This document shows, piece after piece, positions 19,448-28,077 of a DNA stretch of 64,000 nt (the first letter of the stretch is position 1; each line of letters starts with the position of its first letter). The notes below the pieces were generated by a model. The model did not search any database and was not told the origin of the DNA. It worked only from the letters and a program-made list of their open reading frames with translations. Made by a program: the position numbers and the translations under genes. The stretch comes from [Bacteroides] pectinophilus (GTDB lineage Bacteria > Bacillota > Clostridia > Lachnospirales > Lachnospiraceae): contig CP102260.1 of NCBI GenBank assembly GCA_025146925.1, positions 2,953,501 through 3,017,500 of the forward strand, written 5' to 3'.

Positions 19448-21406
19448 TCAGGCTTTTTCGGCATCCATCTCATCCTTTATTCTGCCCTGTATATCATTAA
19501 GGCATTCAAGAAGCAGCGGATTAAATGTTCCGCACTCGCCATTCATTATCATCTCTATTGCCTTTTCGTGTGGAAATGCTTTCTTATACACACGCTCACT
19601 GGCAAGCGCATCATATACATCCGCAACAGAAACCACCTGTGCCGATATAGGAATCTCATCCCCTTTAAGACCATCCGGATATCCCCTGCCGTCATACCGC
19701 TCATGATGCCATCTGCATATCTCAGTAGCAACCCTGACAAGCTCCTCATCCTGATACATGGTAAGGCTGTGAAGCATTGACGCCCCAATCATGGTGTGCA
19801 TCTTCATAATCTCAAATTCATCTGCCGTAAGTCTTCCCGGCTTATTAAGAATCTTTTCATCTACTCCTATCTTGCCTATATCGTGCAGTGCCGAAGCTGT
19901 TGTTATAAGATATCTGTCATGCCATGAGATGTCATATTTGTCAGTTTTCTGGATAAGCCTTTCAAGAAGCATTCCTGTAATCTTATTAATGTGCAGTACA
20001 TGGCTTCCGCTTTCGCCGTTACGGAATTCGACTATGTGACTGAGGATTCCAATCATCATCTGATTATCCTTCTCCTTCTCATAAATCTGTTCTGTAACAA
20101 GCTGTACGAGCCTTCTCTGCTTGGAATAGAGCTTTATTATATTGAATACCCTGTTATATACAACTTTTGCATCAAACGGACTGCTTATGTAATCCGACAC
20201 ACCAAGAGAATAAGCACGGCTTACATTGTCATCCGAATTATCCGTGGATATCATAATTACGGGTATATCCTCAATCCAGTGATTCCTGTTCATATATACA
20301 AGCACTTCAAAGCCGTCTTTTTTCGGCATTATCATATCAATCAGAACCAGTGCTATATCATTCTCATACCGGCGGAGCATATTTATACACTCTTCACCTT
20401 CTGATGCCTGAAGAATTCTGTATCTGTCCCCAAGTATGTCAGCAAGCAGCTCTCTGTTAACCGGTGCGTCATCAACTATAAGTATCTGCGGTCTGTCATC
20501 ATTACCCCGGCAATTCTTAACAGGTTCCGCTCTGTCTTCTATTATGTCATTCTCGGTTATGACCATATTCTTTTTCATCTTAGCCTGATACATAAGCTTA
20601 TCAGCCCTGTCAAATGCGTTCTCTACCGGCTCATTGGCTGCAACAACTCCGCCAATGCTTGCGGACATCTGTATTCTTGAATATCCGGGAACACTTGCAG
20701 CGTGTATTGTAGTCTGTATCTGCCGGAGTCTGGCTGATAAATCCGCACTGCTCACCCCGTCAATAATTACAATAAATTCATCGCCGCCAAAACGGATAAG
20801 CCTGTCAGTCTTACGTATACACTTTCTTATTGCATCGGCGGCAGAGATGAGCGCCATGTCTCCGGCACTGTGACCATATGTATCATTGTAAAGCTTAAAA
20901 TCATCAAGGTCTATCAGTGCAACTCCCGCACAGGTTGTCTCTTTTCTGGCTTCATCCTCATAATATCTTCTGTTGTATGCACCTGTAAGCGCGTCCCTGT
21001 ACAGCTTATCAGTATATCCCGAGAGCTTGCTTACAAGCCTCTCGCATCCATCCGAATCTATAAGCGTGTCGTCATCAAGCTTCTCTATGAGCTCCATTAC
21101 ATATGGTGTGCCTTCTATCTCGAGATATTCCGCTGTTACCTGATATACGTCTGAGCCGATAAGTTCAAGCTTTGTCTTACGCGTCTTGTCACAAAGGCAT
21201 TTGGCAGAAATACAGTTCTTACACGGCACTTTTTTCTGCCAGTAATCGTAGCAGCTGCATTTCTCCTTCTCTTCCCCCGGTCCCTCACCGCTGTGCACCT
21301 TTGCAATTGAATCTACATCAAGGAGGCGTACAACAGTAAATACATCCCTGAGCATATTCATTTTGTCCTGCACCTGCTGCATTGTCATGCCACTGCTATT
21401 CTTCAT
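19448..21406 (-). CDS. GGDEF - receiver - HD-GYP cyclic-di-GMP protein
   Basis: 652 residues. The N-terminal region has six cysteines (50, 52, 62, 65, 70, 72) leading into a PAS-like stretch. The diguanylate cyclase domain follows, with the RKTD inhibitory site five residues before FGGDEF near residue 205. Then comes a receiver domain at about 308-430 (ILIVDDAPVN, VLIDMIMPKKDGFE), and a complete HD-GYP phosphodiesterase (HDIGKIGVDEKIL near 509, HHERYDGRGYPDG near 572). The protein could both make and break cyclic-di-GMP. The receiver has SSPF where the conserved lysine (KPF) is expected. It is transcribed alone. Confidence 0.9.
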   Translation of the reverse strand: MKNSSGMTMQQVQDKMNMLRDVFTVVRLLDVDSIAKVHSGEGPGEEKEKCSCYDYWQKKVPCKNCISAKCLCDKTRKTKLELIGSDVYQVTAEYLEIEGTPYVMELIEKLDDDTLIDSDGCERLVSKLSGYTDKLYRDALTGAYNRRYYEDEARKETTCAGVALIDLDDFKLYNDTYGHSAGDMALISAADAIRKCIRKTDRLIRFGGDEFIVIIDGVSSADLSARLRQIQTTIHAASVPGYSRIQMSASIGGVVAANEPVENAFDRADKLMYQAKMKKNMVITENDIIEDRAEPVKNCRGNDDRPQILIVDDAPVNRELLADILGDRYRILQASEGEECINMLRRYENDIALVLIDMIMPKKDGFEVLVYMNRNHWIEDIPVIMISTDNSDDNVSRAYSLGVSDYISSPFDAKVVYNRVFNIIKLYSKQRRLVQLVTEQIYEKEKDNQMMIGILSHIVEFRNGESGSHVLHINKITGMLLERLIQKTDKYDISWHDRYLITTASALHDIGKIGVDEKILNKPGRLTADEFEIMKMHTMIGASMLHSLTMYQDEELVRVATEICRWHHERYDGRGYPDGLKGDEIPISAQVVSVADVYDALASERVYKKAFPHEKAIEMIMNGECGTFNPLLLECLNDIQGRIKDEMDAEKA

Positions 21407-21463
21407 GCATCTGCCTCCCGCTAAGTTATAGCTTTATATCAATTCTTACATTCTTTCCGTTTC

Positions 21464-22051
21464 TCATTTGCTCTTCTTATTTGACTTTTTCTTTTTCTGC
21501 ACAGAATATCCGAATCTGCCAATCTTTTTCCCCAATTCATAATACTCTCCATGTGAATAAGCCACCAGGCCGGCATCATTAAGGTGGAAAACATTCTTTG
21601 AATCCATATAACTGTCATCAACCGTAACTCCAACAACCTCTGCAATAAAAAGGTCATGGCTTCCAAGCGGCTTAACGTCAACGACCCTGCATTCGATATT
21701 AACCGGACTCTCAGCAATTCCCGGTGCACTTACGTTCTGTGATTCCTGTGGCGTAAGATGCATCTCCTTAAACTTGTCAACATCACGTCCCGACTTAACT
21801 CCACAATAATCTGTTGCAAATGTAAGCTTCTTCGTCACAAGATTCACAACAAATTCCTTTGTCTCGCTGATTATTGCATGTGAATAACGTTCTTTACGCA
21901 CCGCTATTGAAAGCATTGCAGGTGATGAACAGACAGTTCCCGCCCATGCTACTGTGATAATATTAGGCTTCTCACCCTTTCTTGCACAGCTTACCATAAC
22001 GGCAGGGACCGGATACAGCATATTTCCGGGCTTAAAGCTTATCTTTGACAT
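21464..22051 (-). CDS. Flavin reductase-like FMN-binding protein
   Basis: A 195-residue split-barrel protein of the flavin reductase/DIM6-NTAB family: KPGNMLYPVPAVMVSC, AWAGTVCSSPAMLSIAVR and FVVNLVTKK are typical. It probably binds FMN and reduces flavin or a partner's substrate with NAD(P)H. The ATG at 22051 is taken as the start, with GGAGG nine bases upstream; the gene overlaps the Nudix gene end by 20 bases, so they are coupled. The C terminus is a lysine-rich tail. Confidence 0.85.
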   Translation of the reverse strand: MSKISFKPGNMLYPVPAVMVSCARKGEKPNIITVAWAGTVCSSPAMLSIAVRKERYSHAIISETKEFVVNLVTKKLTFATDYCGVKSGRDVDKFKEMHLTPQESQNVSAPGIAESPVNIECRVVDVKPLGSHDLFIAEVVGVTVDDSYMDSKNVFHLNDAGLVAYSHGEYYELGKKIGRFGYSVQKKKKSNKKSK

Positions 22052-22727
22052 AATCAACCGCCTCCATAATTATTGCTCCATGATCTGCTGCCAGACCATT
22101 GCTTTGTATCAGCCTGTAATCCGGTGCCTTAAGTATACTGTCTGTGTACATCGTCCTGACTACCGTCGCACCAACTGATATATCTTTGCACTTAAGTTCA
22201 AGCTGTAATTCTTCCGTGCTTATTCCGTTATTCTCCTTAACGCCCCTGCTCTGCCATGCAATATCAAACCACTCTGCATCTTTGGCATCATCCCCGGCAT
22301 GTGCCTCTATCATTCCGTCAGGCACAAGTGCCACATAAGCTGTTGTAATTACTCTTGTCCGCGGATCCCTGTCGTACACTCCGTAACTTTTGAGCTGTTC
22401 AATATCTATATTCTTAATTCCGGTCTCCTCTTCAAGTTCCCTTCTTGCGGCATCATCTATGCTCTCGCGGAACTCAATAAATCCGCCCGGTGTAGCCCAC
22501 ATGCCTATACACGGATGATTGCGCCTCTTTATCAGCAAAATCCTCTTAAGGCTTCTCTTACCATGCTCCTGCGCATATGTAAACACAAGAATATCCACAG
22601 TATTACATGGATTATCATACTTGCGGGGGTCATATTCCTCAAGGAATTCCTGAAGCGTCTGCCCCGCCTCGTTAAGTTCACCGCTTCCGATAAACTGCCT
22701 GTTCTGTTCTTCGCTAAGAAATGTCAT
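22032..22727 (-). CDS. Nudix hydrolase
   Basis: 231 residues with a perfect Nudix box, GFIEFRESIDDAARRELEEETGI, near residues 80-102; it coordinates the metal that cleaves nucleoside diphosphate-X bonds. The upstream stretch LLIKRRNHPCIGMWATPGG and the long C-terminal region are similar to the ADP-ribose/NrtR-type members, but no winged helix is obvious. It is coupled by overlap to the flavin reductase, which suggests a shared redox-cofactor role. Exact substrate unknown. Confidence 0.87.
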   Translation of the reverse strand: MTFLSEEQNRQFIGSGELNEAGQTLQEFLEEYDPRKYDNPCNTVDILVFTYAQEHGKRSLKRILLIKRRNHPCIGMWATPGGFIEFRESIDDAARRELEEETGIKNIDIEQLKSYGVYDRDPRTRVITTAYVALVPDGMIEAHAGDDAKDAEWFDIAWQSRGVKENNGISTEELQLELKCKDISVGATVVRTMYTDSILKAPDYRLIQSNGLAADHGAIIMEAVDYVKDKL

Positions 22728-22873
22728 ATCTGCCTCTTTTCAAATTACTGCATTATAAGATGTCGGAATCAAAAGCTCCGGCTCTGATGCCTGCGGCTTG
22801 TTCCGTGCCCCGCACTCCCGCGATTCCGGCATCATTACAATTAAATATAGCATTTATTTACTATTTATTCCAC

Positions 22874-22907
22874 CAAAAAAACCGGCAGATAATCCGTCTG
22901 CCGGTTA
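22874..22907 (-). terminator. Terminator after the zinc-ribbon repeat protein
   Basis: Arms AACCGGCAGA (22880-22889) and TCTGCCGGTT (22897-22906) are perfect, followed by seven T on the minus strand. It lies about 20 bases from the stop codon. Confidence 0.92.
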
Positions 22908-22926
22908 ATTCAATCCAAAATGAATA

Positions 22927-23838
22927 TTAGAACATAAGTCTTACAATCCATGTTACAAAGCTTACAACAACGTATGATGCACCCATAACAAGCGGAATGT
23001 TCTTCTCATTCCTGCAGAGTGAACGGATAGCCATGAATAAGAAAACATATCCTGTAACCGATGCAAACAATGAGATGCATGATGCAAGGTGATCAAGGAA
23101 ACCGATTGAAGTAAGTCCTACAAGCCAGTTAAGAGCCTTGGCAGGTATTCCGAATATTGTAAGGATGCCATAAGCTGCAAGTCCCTGCGTGAACGTAATG
23201 TCTGCCTTGTCAAATGCCTTAACAAGGACCTTAATCATTAATGCAAATACAGCCGCTGCAACAGCAATAAGAAGAATCTCAAGGAACATATTCTTAAAGA
23301 TTGCTCCTGTTGAATACAATCTTCCGTACTTTGAACCCGAATTGCTTATAAGCATCTGGAAAAGTCTTACGATCATATTAACTACAGCCTGTGCACCGAT
23401 AAGGAATGCAACAAGAACTATATTAGCATTAGCCATGTATGAATTAATTGTATCAACGGGTGAACTGATCAGGCCCTTGAATATTGCAAAGTAATTAGCT
23501 GCCGCATTAGCGCCTGCCTGCTTAACTGCCTCCATCTGTGCCGAAGAAGGTGCCTGCGGTGCTGACATCTGTGGCGCTGCTCCCGTTGGTGCCTGTGGTG
23601 CTGACATCTGTGGTGCTGCTCCTGTTGGTGCCTGTGGTGCAGTCATCTGTGGTGCTGCTCCTGCCGGTGCCTGTGGTGCAGTCATCTGTGGTGCTGCTCC
23701 TGTTGGTGCCTGTGGTGCGGTCATCTGTGGTGCTGCTCCTGTTGGTGCCTGTGGTGCGGTCATCTGTGGTGTCTGCTGCTGGCATGAGCAGATCTCGCCA
23801 TCCTTTAACGGCTTTCCACACTTAGTACAAAAACCCAT
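22927..23838 (-). CDS. Zinc-ribbon, proline/alanine repeat, multi-spanning membrane protein
   Basis: 303 residues in three parts. Residues 1-20 are a zinc ribbon ([19 protein letters not shown], cysteines 4, 7, 17, 19). Residues 24-100 are about six copies of a 13-residue unit [13 protein letters not shown]. The rest is a membrane domain with five or six hydrophobic helices, resembling Yip1-type domains seen in other zinc-ribbon proteins of Firmicutes. The function is not known. The 39-base DNA repeats suggest that copy number may vary between strains. Confidence 0.75.
   Translation of the reverse strand: MGFCTKCGKPLKDGEICSCQQQTPQMTAPQAPTGAAPQMTAPQAPTGAAPQMTAPQAPAGAAPQMTAPQAPTGAAPQMSAPQAPTGAAPQMSAPQAPSSAQMEAVKQAGANAAANYFAIFKGLISSPVDTINSYMANANIVLVAFLIGAQAVVNMIVRLFQMLISNSGSKYGRLYSTGAIFKNMFLEILLIAVAAAVFALMIKVLVKAFDKADITFTQGLAAYGILTIFGIPAKALNWLVGLTSIGFLDHLASCISLFASVTGYVFLFMAIRSLCRNEKNIPLVMGASYVVVSFVTWIVRLMF
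23530..23771. repeat. In-frame 39-base tandem repeat
   Basis: Five to six near-identical 39-base units encode the 13-residue repeat of the zinc-ribbon membrane protein. Units differ mainly at the second residue (Thr or Ser) and at one Thr/Ala position. The near-identity of units at DNA level points to recent expansion or homogenisation by slippage. Confidence 0.88.
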
Positions 23839-23918
23839 CTTACTATCCCTCCTGAAGTAAAAATATAAATTTTATAAAAATACTATAAAATTTTATCATA
23901 GTTTAATTTTATTAGCAA

Positions 23919-24875
23919 CTAATTTTCAGTGTGGTGTCTGCGCTCCTTGCGCTTATCCCGTATTGCCTGCTGCTTAAGCCGTATCTTCTGTGCGCCTGCT
24001 TCATCCGTAACCTTGATAATACGCACAACATAATACCTGCCGTTATCCGCCTGCTTGACTCTCATTCTTGTCTTGACATATCCGTGCTGTCCACACTGAT
24101 ACAGTGCATAATACACCTTAGTATTGCCGGAAAACCACGGTATCAGCTCTTTGCATACATTGCCGCATTTGTGGCATCTGCATACTTCAAGTTCCTTATT
24201 GGCAAGCGCTCCTTCCCTTGTTCTGAAGCCGCGTGAGATGTATTTTTCGTATGTGTCATACATCGCGTGAATCTCCTGTGAACGGCGGTACGGAATTCTG
24301 TAACAGTCGATTGAATAGTATCCCTTTACACCTTCAATATCCATCATCTGCATTACATGCGCCGTATATCTTGCATCATTAATTGCCCTGTGGAATTCTT
24401 CCGTCTCGCTTAAGTGCATGGCCTCGATAACACTCTGTAGTGACCGCCTTATCTTGCCATCCTCATAAAGAATGCTGTAGAACTTTTGTATATCGTAGAA
24501 TATGAACGGCATCGGAAATTTATTCTCAACACCAAAGAAATTCATATTACGCTGCAGTTCAGTAAGGTCACCGCTGCCCCATATGCAGAACATATAATCT
24601 TCGTCACACCACTCAAGGAATTCCTCCATAACCTCCGGGAATGCTCCTCCGGCAAGCAGCTCCTCACTGCTTACGTCAAGAAGTTCCTTAACAATATGAT
24701 GAAGCTTTGTATATAGCTGCGGCCTGATAAGCCTGTCAAATTCACCCACAACATTAAATGAACTGTCCAGCTTGACTGCCCCAATCTCGATAATCTCAAA
24801 CGGGAGCTTTTTATTCTCAAATTCTTTGCCTTTTGGACACTGGTTCCATTCCAGATCCATAACAATATAGTTCAT
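23919..24875 (-). CDS. DEDDh 3'-5' exonuclease family protein
   Basis: 318 residues. Exo I is IVMDLEWNQ with the Asp-Glu pair at residues 7 and 9, exo II is in FCIWGSGDLTEL, and exo III is FHRAINDARYTAHVM with the catalytic His and Asp. This is the ERI-1/KapD-like subgroup of RNase T-fold exonucleases. A zinc-finger-like CRCHKCGNVC stretch follows near residue 235. The C terminus is very basic, suggesting nucleic-acid binding. It starts two bases after the OLD-type gene stops, so the two are made together. Confidence 0.85.
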   Translation of the reverse strand: MNYIVMDLEWNQCPKGKEFENKKLPFEIIEIGAVKLDSSFNVVGEFDRLIRPQLYTKLHHIVKELLDVSSEELLAGGAFPEVMEEFLEWCDEDYMFCIWGSGDLTELQRNMNFFGVENKFPMPFIFYDIQKFYSILYEDGKIRRSLQSVIEAMHLSETEEFHRAINDARYTAHVMQMMDIEGVKGYYSIDCYRIPYRRSQEIHAMYDTYEKYISRGFRTREGALANKELEVCRCHKCGNVCKELIPWFSGNTKVYYALYQCGQHGYVKTRMRVKQADNGRYYVVRIIKVTDEAGAQKIRLKQQAIRDKRKERRHHTEN

Positions 24876-24877
24876 AA

Positions 24878-26746
24878 TTACCCTTTCACATCTGCACTGT
24901 GGCTGTTAAAATATACAAAGTCATCTATGGCATCAAGTATGTCTGCAAATGTTTCTCTCGGAGCCTCTTCGATATACTTTGTAAGTATATCCGGTTCTTT
25001 GTCCCCTTTATATCTTCCATAGAATATATCATACAGATTATGTCCCCTGACGTAAATCCTTATTTTTTCGAGATTATCCTTAATATCCTCAGGACCGTCT
25101 ATCTTTATCTTAAAGCGTTCCTGCATATTTCTCATGCTTTTGAGCTTATACAGATATTCTGTGTACTTTGCATAGAGAATATCATAGAACTGCTGCTCAT
25201 TCTTAATGACACCGATCTTCGCCATTACCTTCGGGTCAAGGAAATAATTCTCAAATGAGTAATATTTGAGTATAAGCACATTGCGGTCCGTCACCCTCGG
25301 TATAGTTCCCGTATCCTCATGCTCCCTCGCCCGGTAATAGCCGCATAACTGATCCTTTAACATCTGCGGATTCTTACCGTCGCTGTCTCTTATCATCAGA
25401 AATGCATCCTTAAGGTAGAGTGAATTAATGTACTTGAGGTTGGCATGCGTCTTGATATTGGTACAGCTGTTAGTCGCAATAATCGCCACGCGGTTAAGAT
25501 GCCCGTTCTCATCAACAATCTCCGAATAATACTTCTTAAGGAGCAGCGGCAGCCTGTTACGGTCCTGCTTGCCCTCAACGATGAATACAAAGCTGACGTT
25601 AAGCAGGTCATTGGCAGTATATCCGAGATTATCAAGAATCTTATCAATATCTGTTGACGGATTAAGTATCGTAGAGCCTGTCCTGTCAGTTATAACCTGA
25701 TGTATCTGCTTTGTTGTAAAGTTAAACAGCATAACCGGCGCATGTGTACAGAACATTATCTGATTCTTCCTCGACAGCCTGTACATTATTTCGCCTGCCG
25801 CTTTCTGAAGCTGCGGATGAAGAAACAGCTCCGGCTCTTCTATTATAATTATGTATGGTGCAATATTATCCGTCTCTACATATGTTTCAAGCAGTGAAAG
25901 AATATATATGCTCTTAAGTCCCTCGCCATATGACTGGATATCCGCCTCTAAGCCTCTCGCATCATTATTGATAATTGTATTAATCTTAAGCTGTCTTGCG
26001 GCATCAAAATCAATCTCATATCTTACCTTCTCCGCAATCGCACCATTCTTGACAAAATTACGGTTAAGCTTATCAGCAAGGGCATTCAGATTGATATTGA
26101 ACAGCTTATGCTGCATAAGTCTTGAAGTCTCCGCAAGAGTAAGCTCGTCCGGTTTTTTCTGATTAATATAGCCTATGCAGCTGAAGCACTGGTTGCATTT
26201 TTTTGCCGAATCAAATATGCATCTTGACGTATCCAGTTCTGCAATCGCATTATTGCCATACAGAAGATTGATATCCTCAAGCATATCCGTCTTGTTGCGC
26301 CCATGGTCCACATAATATATCTTAGGCATAACCATCTTTATAAATGGATTATTCTTCTTAACACCGTCCCGGTATCTTACAGCGCCATCTCTTCTGTACA
26401 CATACTGGAATTCAAGAATGCCGCCGCAATATGACGGAAGCTTCTCGCAAAAGTCTTTCTGCCACAGATCATAATGCTTATAATTGCTCACAATGCCATT
26501 ATCATGAAGATATTCAAGGTCATCCTCATTAATCTCAAGCCTGACATCTATAACAATATTGCCTACATCTTCATGAAAATCTTCAGCACTTACAGAATAA
26601 TCACCGGCAACCGCGCGTACCGCGTCAAGCACATTGCTCTTACCGGAATTATTGCGTCCTACAAGTATAAGTGCGTCGTCGATATCTGTAAGTTCAAGAT
26701 CTTTTATGGATTTGAAATTCTTAATATGAAGATATCCTATTCTCAT
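24878..26746 (-). CDS. OLD-family ATPase/TOPRIM nuclease
   Basis: 622 residues. The N-terminal ABC-type ATPase has Walker A GRNNSGKSN near residue 31, a signature-like SYGEGLKSIYIL, Walker B IIIIEEPELFLHP and the H-loop CTHAPVM. A TOPRIM domain follows (FVEGKQDRNRLPLLL near residue 385, LMIRDSDGKN). A four-cysteine knuckle (about 175-188) is inserted in the ATPase. OLD proteins are DNA nucleases, some in phage defence. No UvrD-like helicase is adjacent, so this is not a Gabija pair. It lies between a methyltransferase gene and an exonuclease gene. Confidence 0.85.
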   Translation of the reverse strand: MRIGYLHIKNFKSIKDLELTDIDDALILVGRNNSGKSNVLDAVRAVAGDYSVSAEDFHEDVGNIVIDVRLEINEDDLEYLHDNGIVSNYKHYDLWQKDFCEKLPSYCGGILEFQYVYRRDGAVRYRDGVKKNNPFIKMVMPKIYYVDHGRNKTDMLEDINLLYGNNAIAELDTSRCIFDSAKKCNQCFSCIGYINQKKPDELTLAETSRLMQHKLFNINLNALADKLNRNFVKNGAIAEKVRYEIDFDAARQLKINTIINNDARGLEADIQSYGEGLKSIYILSLLETYVETDNIAPYIIIIEEPELFLHPQLQKAAGEIMYRLSRKNQIMFCTHAPVMLFNFTTKQIHQVITDRTGSTILNPSTDIDKILDNLGYTANDLLNVSFVFIVEGKQDRNRLPLLLKKYYSEIVDENGHLNRVAIIATNSCTNIKTHANLKYINSLYLKDAFLMIRDSDGKNPQMLKDQLCGYYRAREHEDTGTIPRVTDRNVLILKYYSFENYFLDPKVMAKIGVIKNEQQFYDILYAKYTEYLYKLKSMRNMQERFKIKIDGPEDIKDNLEKIRIYVRGHNLYDIFYGRYKGDKEPDILTKYIEEAPRETFADILDAIDDFVYFNSHSADVKG

Positions 26747-26768
26747 GCCTGTGTCCCCATTTCTTCAA

Positions 26769-27935
26769 TCAGTCCTTAATCATACATCCCTCAAGCATAA
26801 GCTTATACAGGGTAGGTGACAGATGGAATTCCTCCATAAGTCTTGTCACCTCGTCAAGGGACTGCTTACGCTTTGTCCCTGTCTTTTCGGCTCTTATAAG
26901 CAGATTCTTAGGCGTATGCGCAAAGTCAACAAATTCCATGACCTGTGTCCTGTATCCACAGTACTCAAGAAGCTCCGCCCTTATTGCATCTGTCATAAGT
27001 GCTGCCGTTCTCTCTTTTATGAGACCATATCTTGTAAGTACCGAATAATTATCACTCTCTATCTGACCGTTAAGTTCATGCTGGCAGCAAGGAACCGAGA
27101 AAATCATCTTTGCATTCCAGTATACAGCATTATACAACGCATAATCCGTTGCCGTATCACACGCATGAAGCGTAATTACCATGTCCACAGGCTTATCGCT
27201 GTGATAACCGTTTATGTCACCAACTTCAAAATGCAGCCCGTCATAACCATACTTTGCCGCGGCCTCGTTACAGTGTTTAATCACGTCCTCCTTAAGGTCA
27301 AGTCCGGTCATCGTTACATTCATGTGCTTTACTTCTGTGAAGTAGTAATAAAGAATAAATGTAAGATATGACTTACCGCAGCCAAAATCAATTATATTAA
27401 GGTTCCTGTATCCTTTATCCTTAATGACATCATCTATAATCTGTGCAAATCTGTTAATCTGCTTGAACTTGTCATACATGGTACGGACAACCTTTCCCTC
27501 AGATGTCAGAATACCCATATCTATCATCGGCTCGATTATATCGCCCTCATTAAAAATGTATTCCTTCTTCCTGTTATGTCCCGCTGCAATCTTCTGTGGG
27601 TTGAACTGTGTTGTGCGCTTACACACCATTGATGCCGTACCCTTTTTAGATACCATGACAGAACATTCCTCCCCGTCTGTCCATGCATTGAGCTGTCCGT
27701 ATCCGGTTCCGAGCCATCCCGCACACATATCTATAAGCTTCTGCTCATCCCACGCAGATACATTCTCATGGAATGCCTGCTTTTGTGTAAGTCTCTCTAT
27801 CTGATATCCCTTTTCCTTGCGTACCACCGTAATTTTGCGGTATCTGACATCTTTCGACACTGCCTTGCTCACTACAATTTTGAGTGGATTCTTTGCAAAT
27901 ATTTTTTCTATATAATCTCTAACTTCCTCTGCCAT
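26769..27935 (-). CDS. Class I SAM-dependent methyltransferase (Methyltransf_32-like)
   Basis: About 388 residues. The SAM site is IIDFGCGKSYLTFILYYYF near residue 180, with LHACDTATDYALYNAV and the diagnostic PCCQHEL after it. These are the marks of the Methyltransf_32 group, whose known relatives act on RNA or protein; the substrate here is not known. The ATG at 27935 is preferred over the upstream ones because MAEEVRDY is the natural start. It is the first gene of the methyltransferase-OLD-exonuclease unit, 22 bases before the OLD gene. Confidence 0.82.
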   Translation of the reverse strand: MAEEVRDYIEKIFAKNPLKIVVSKAVSKDVRYRKITVVRKEKGYQIERLTQKQAFHENVSAWDEQKLIDMCAGWLGTGYGQLNAWTDGEECSVMVSKKGTASMVCKRTTQFNPQKIAAGHNRKKEYIFNEGDIIEPMIDMGILTSEGKVVRTMYDKFKQINRFAQIIDDVIKDKGYRNLNIIDFGCGKSYLTFILYYYFTEVKHMNVTMTGLDLKEDVIKHCNEAAAKYGYDGLHFEVGDINGYHSDKPVDMVITLHACDTATDYALYNAVYWNAKMIFSVPCCQHELNGQIESDNYSVLTRYGLIKERTAALMTDAIRAELLEYCGYRTQVMEFVDFAHTPKNLLIRAEKTGTKRKQSLDEVTRLMEEFHLSPTLYKLMLEGCMIKD

Positions 27936-28077
27936 TATTACTTCTCTGCCTTTCAAATGTGTACAAATATACTTTCATAATTATAAATCAAAATATACCA
28001 AATATATATATTATCATTTTTTCTGCATATATGATATAATATATTGGTTATTTTTAAATTTATGGAGGGTTTTAGTA

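Noticed and set aside
23530-23771. CRISPR-like or regulatory repeat
   Set aside because: The repeats are contiguous 39-base coding units in one protein frame with no spacers.
24878-26746. Gabija-type defence (GajA) for the OLD-like protein
   Set aside because: No UvrD/GajB helicase gene is adjacent; neighbours are a methyltransferase and an exonuclease.
28000-28060. Consensus promoter for the NSS transporter
   Set aside because: A TATAAT is present but no convincing -35 element at the right distance in this AT-rich stretch.
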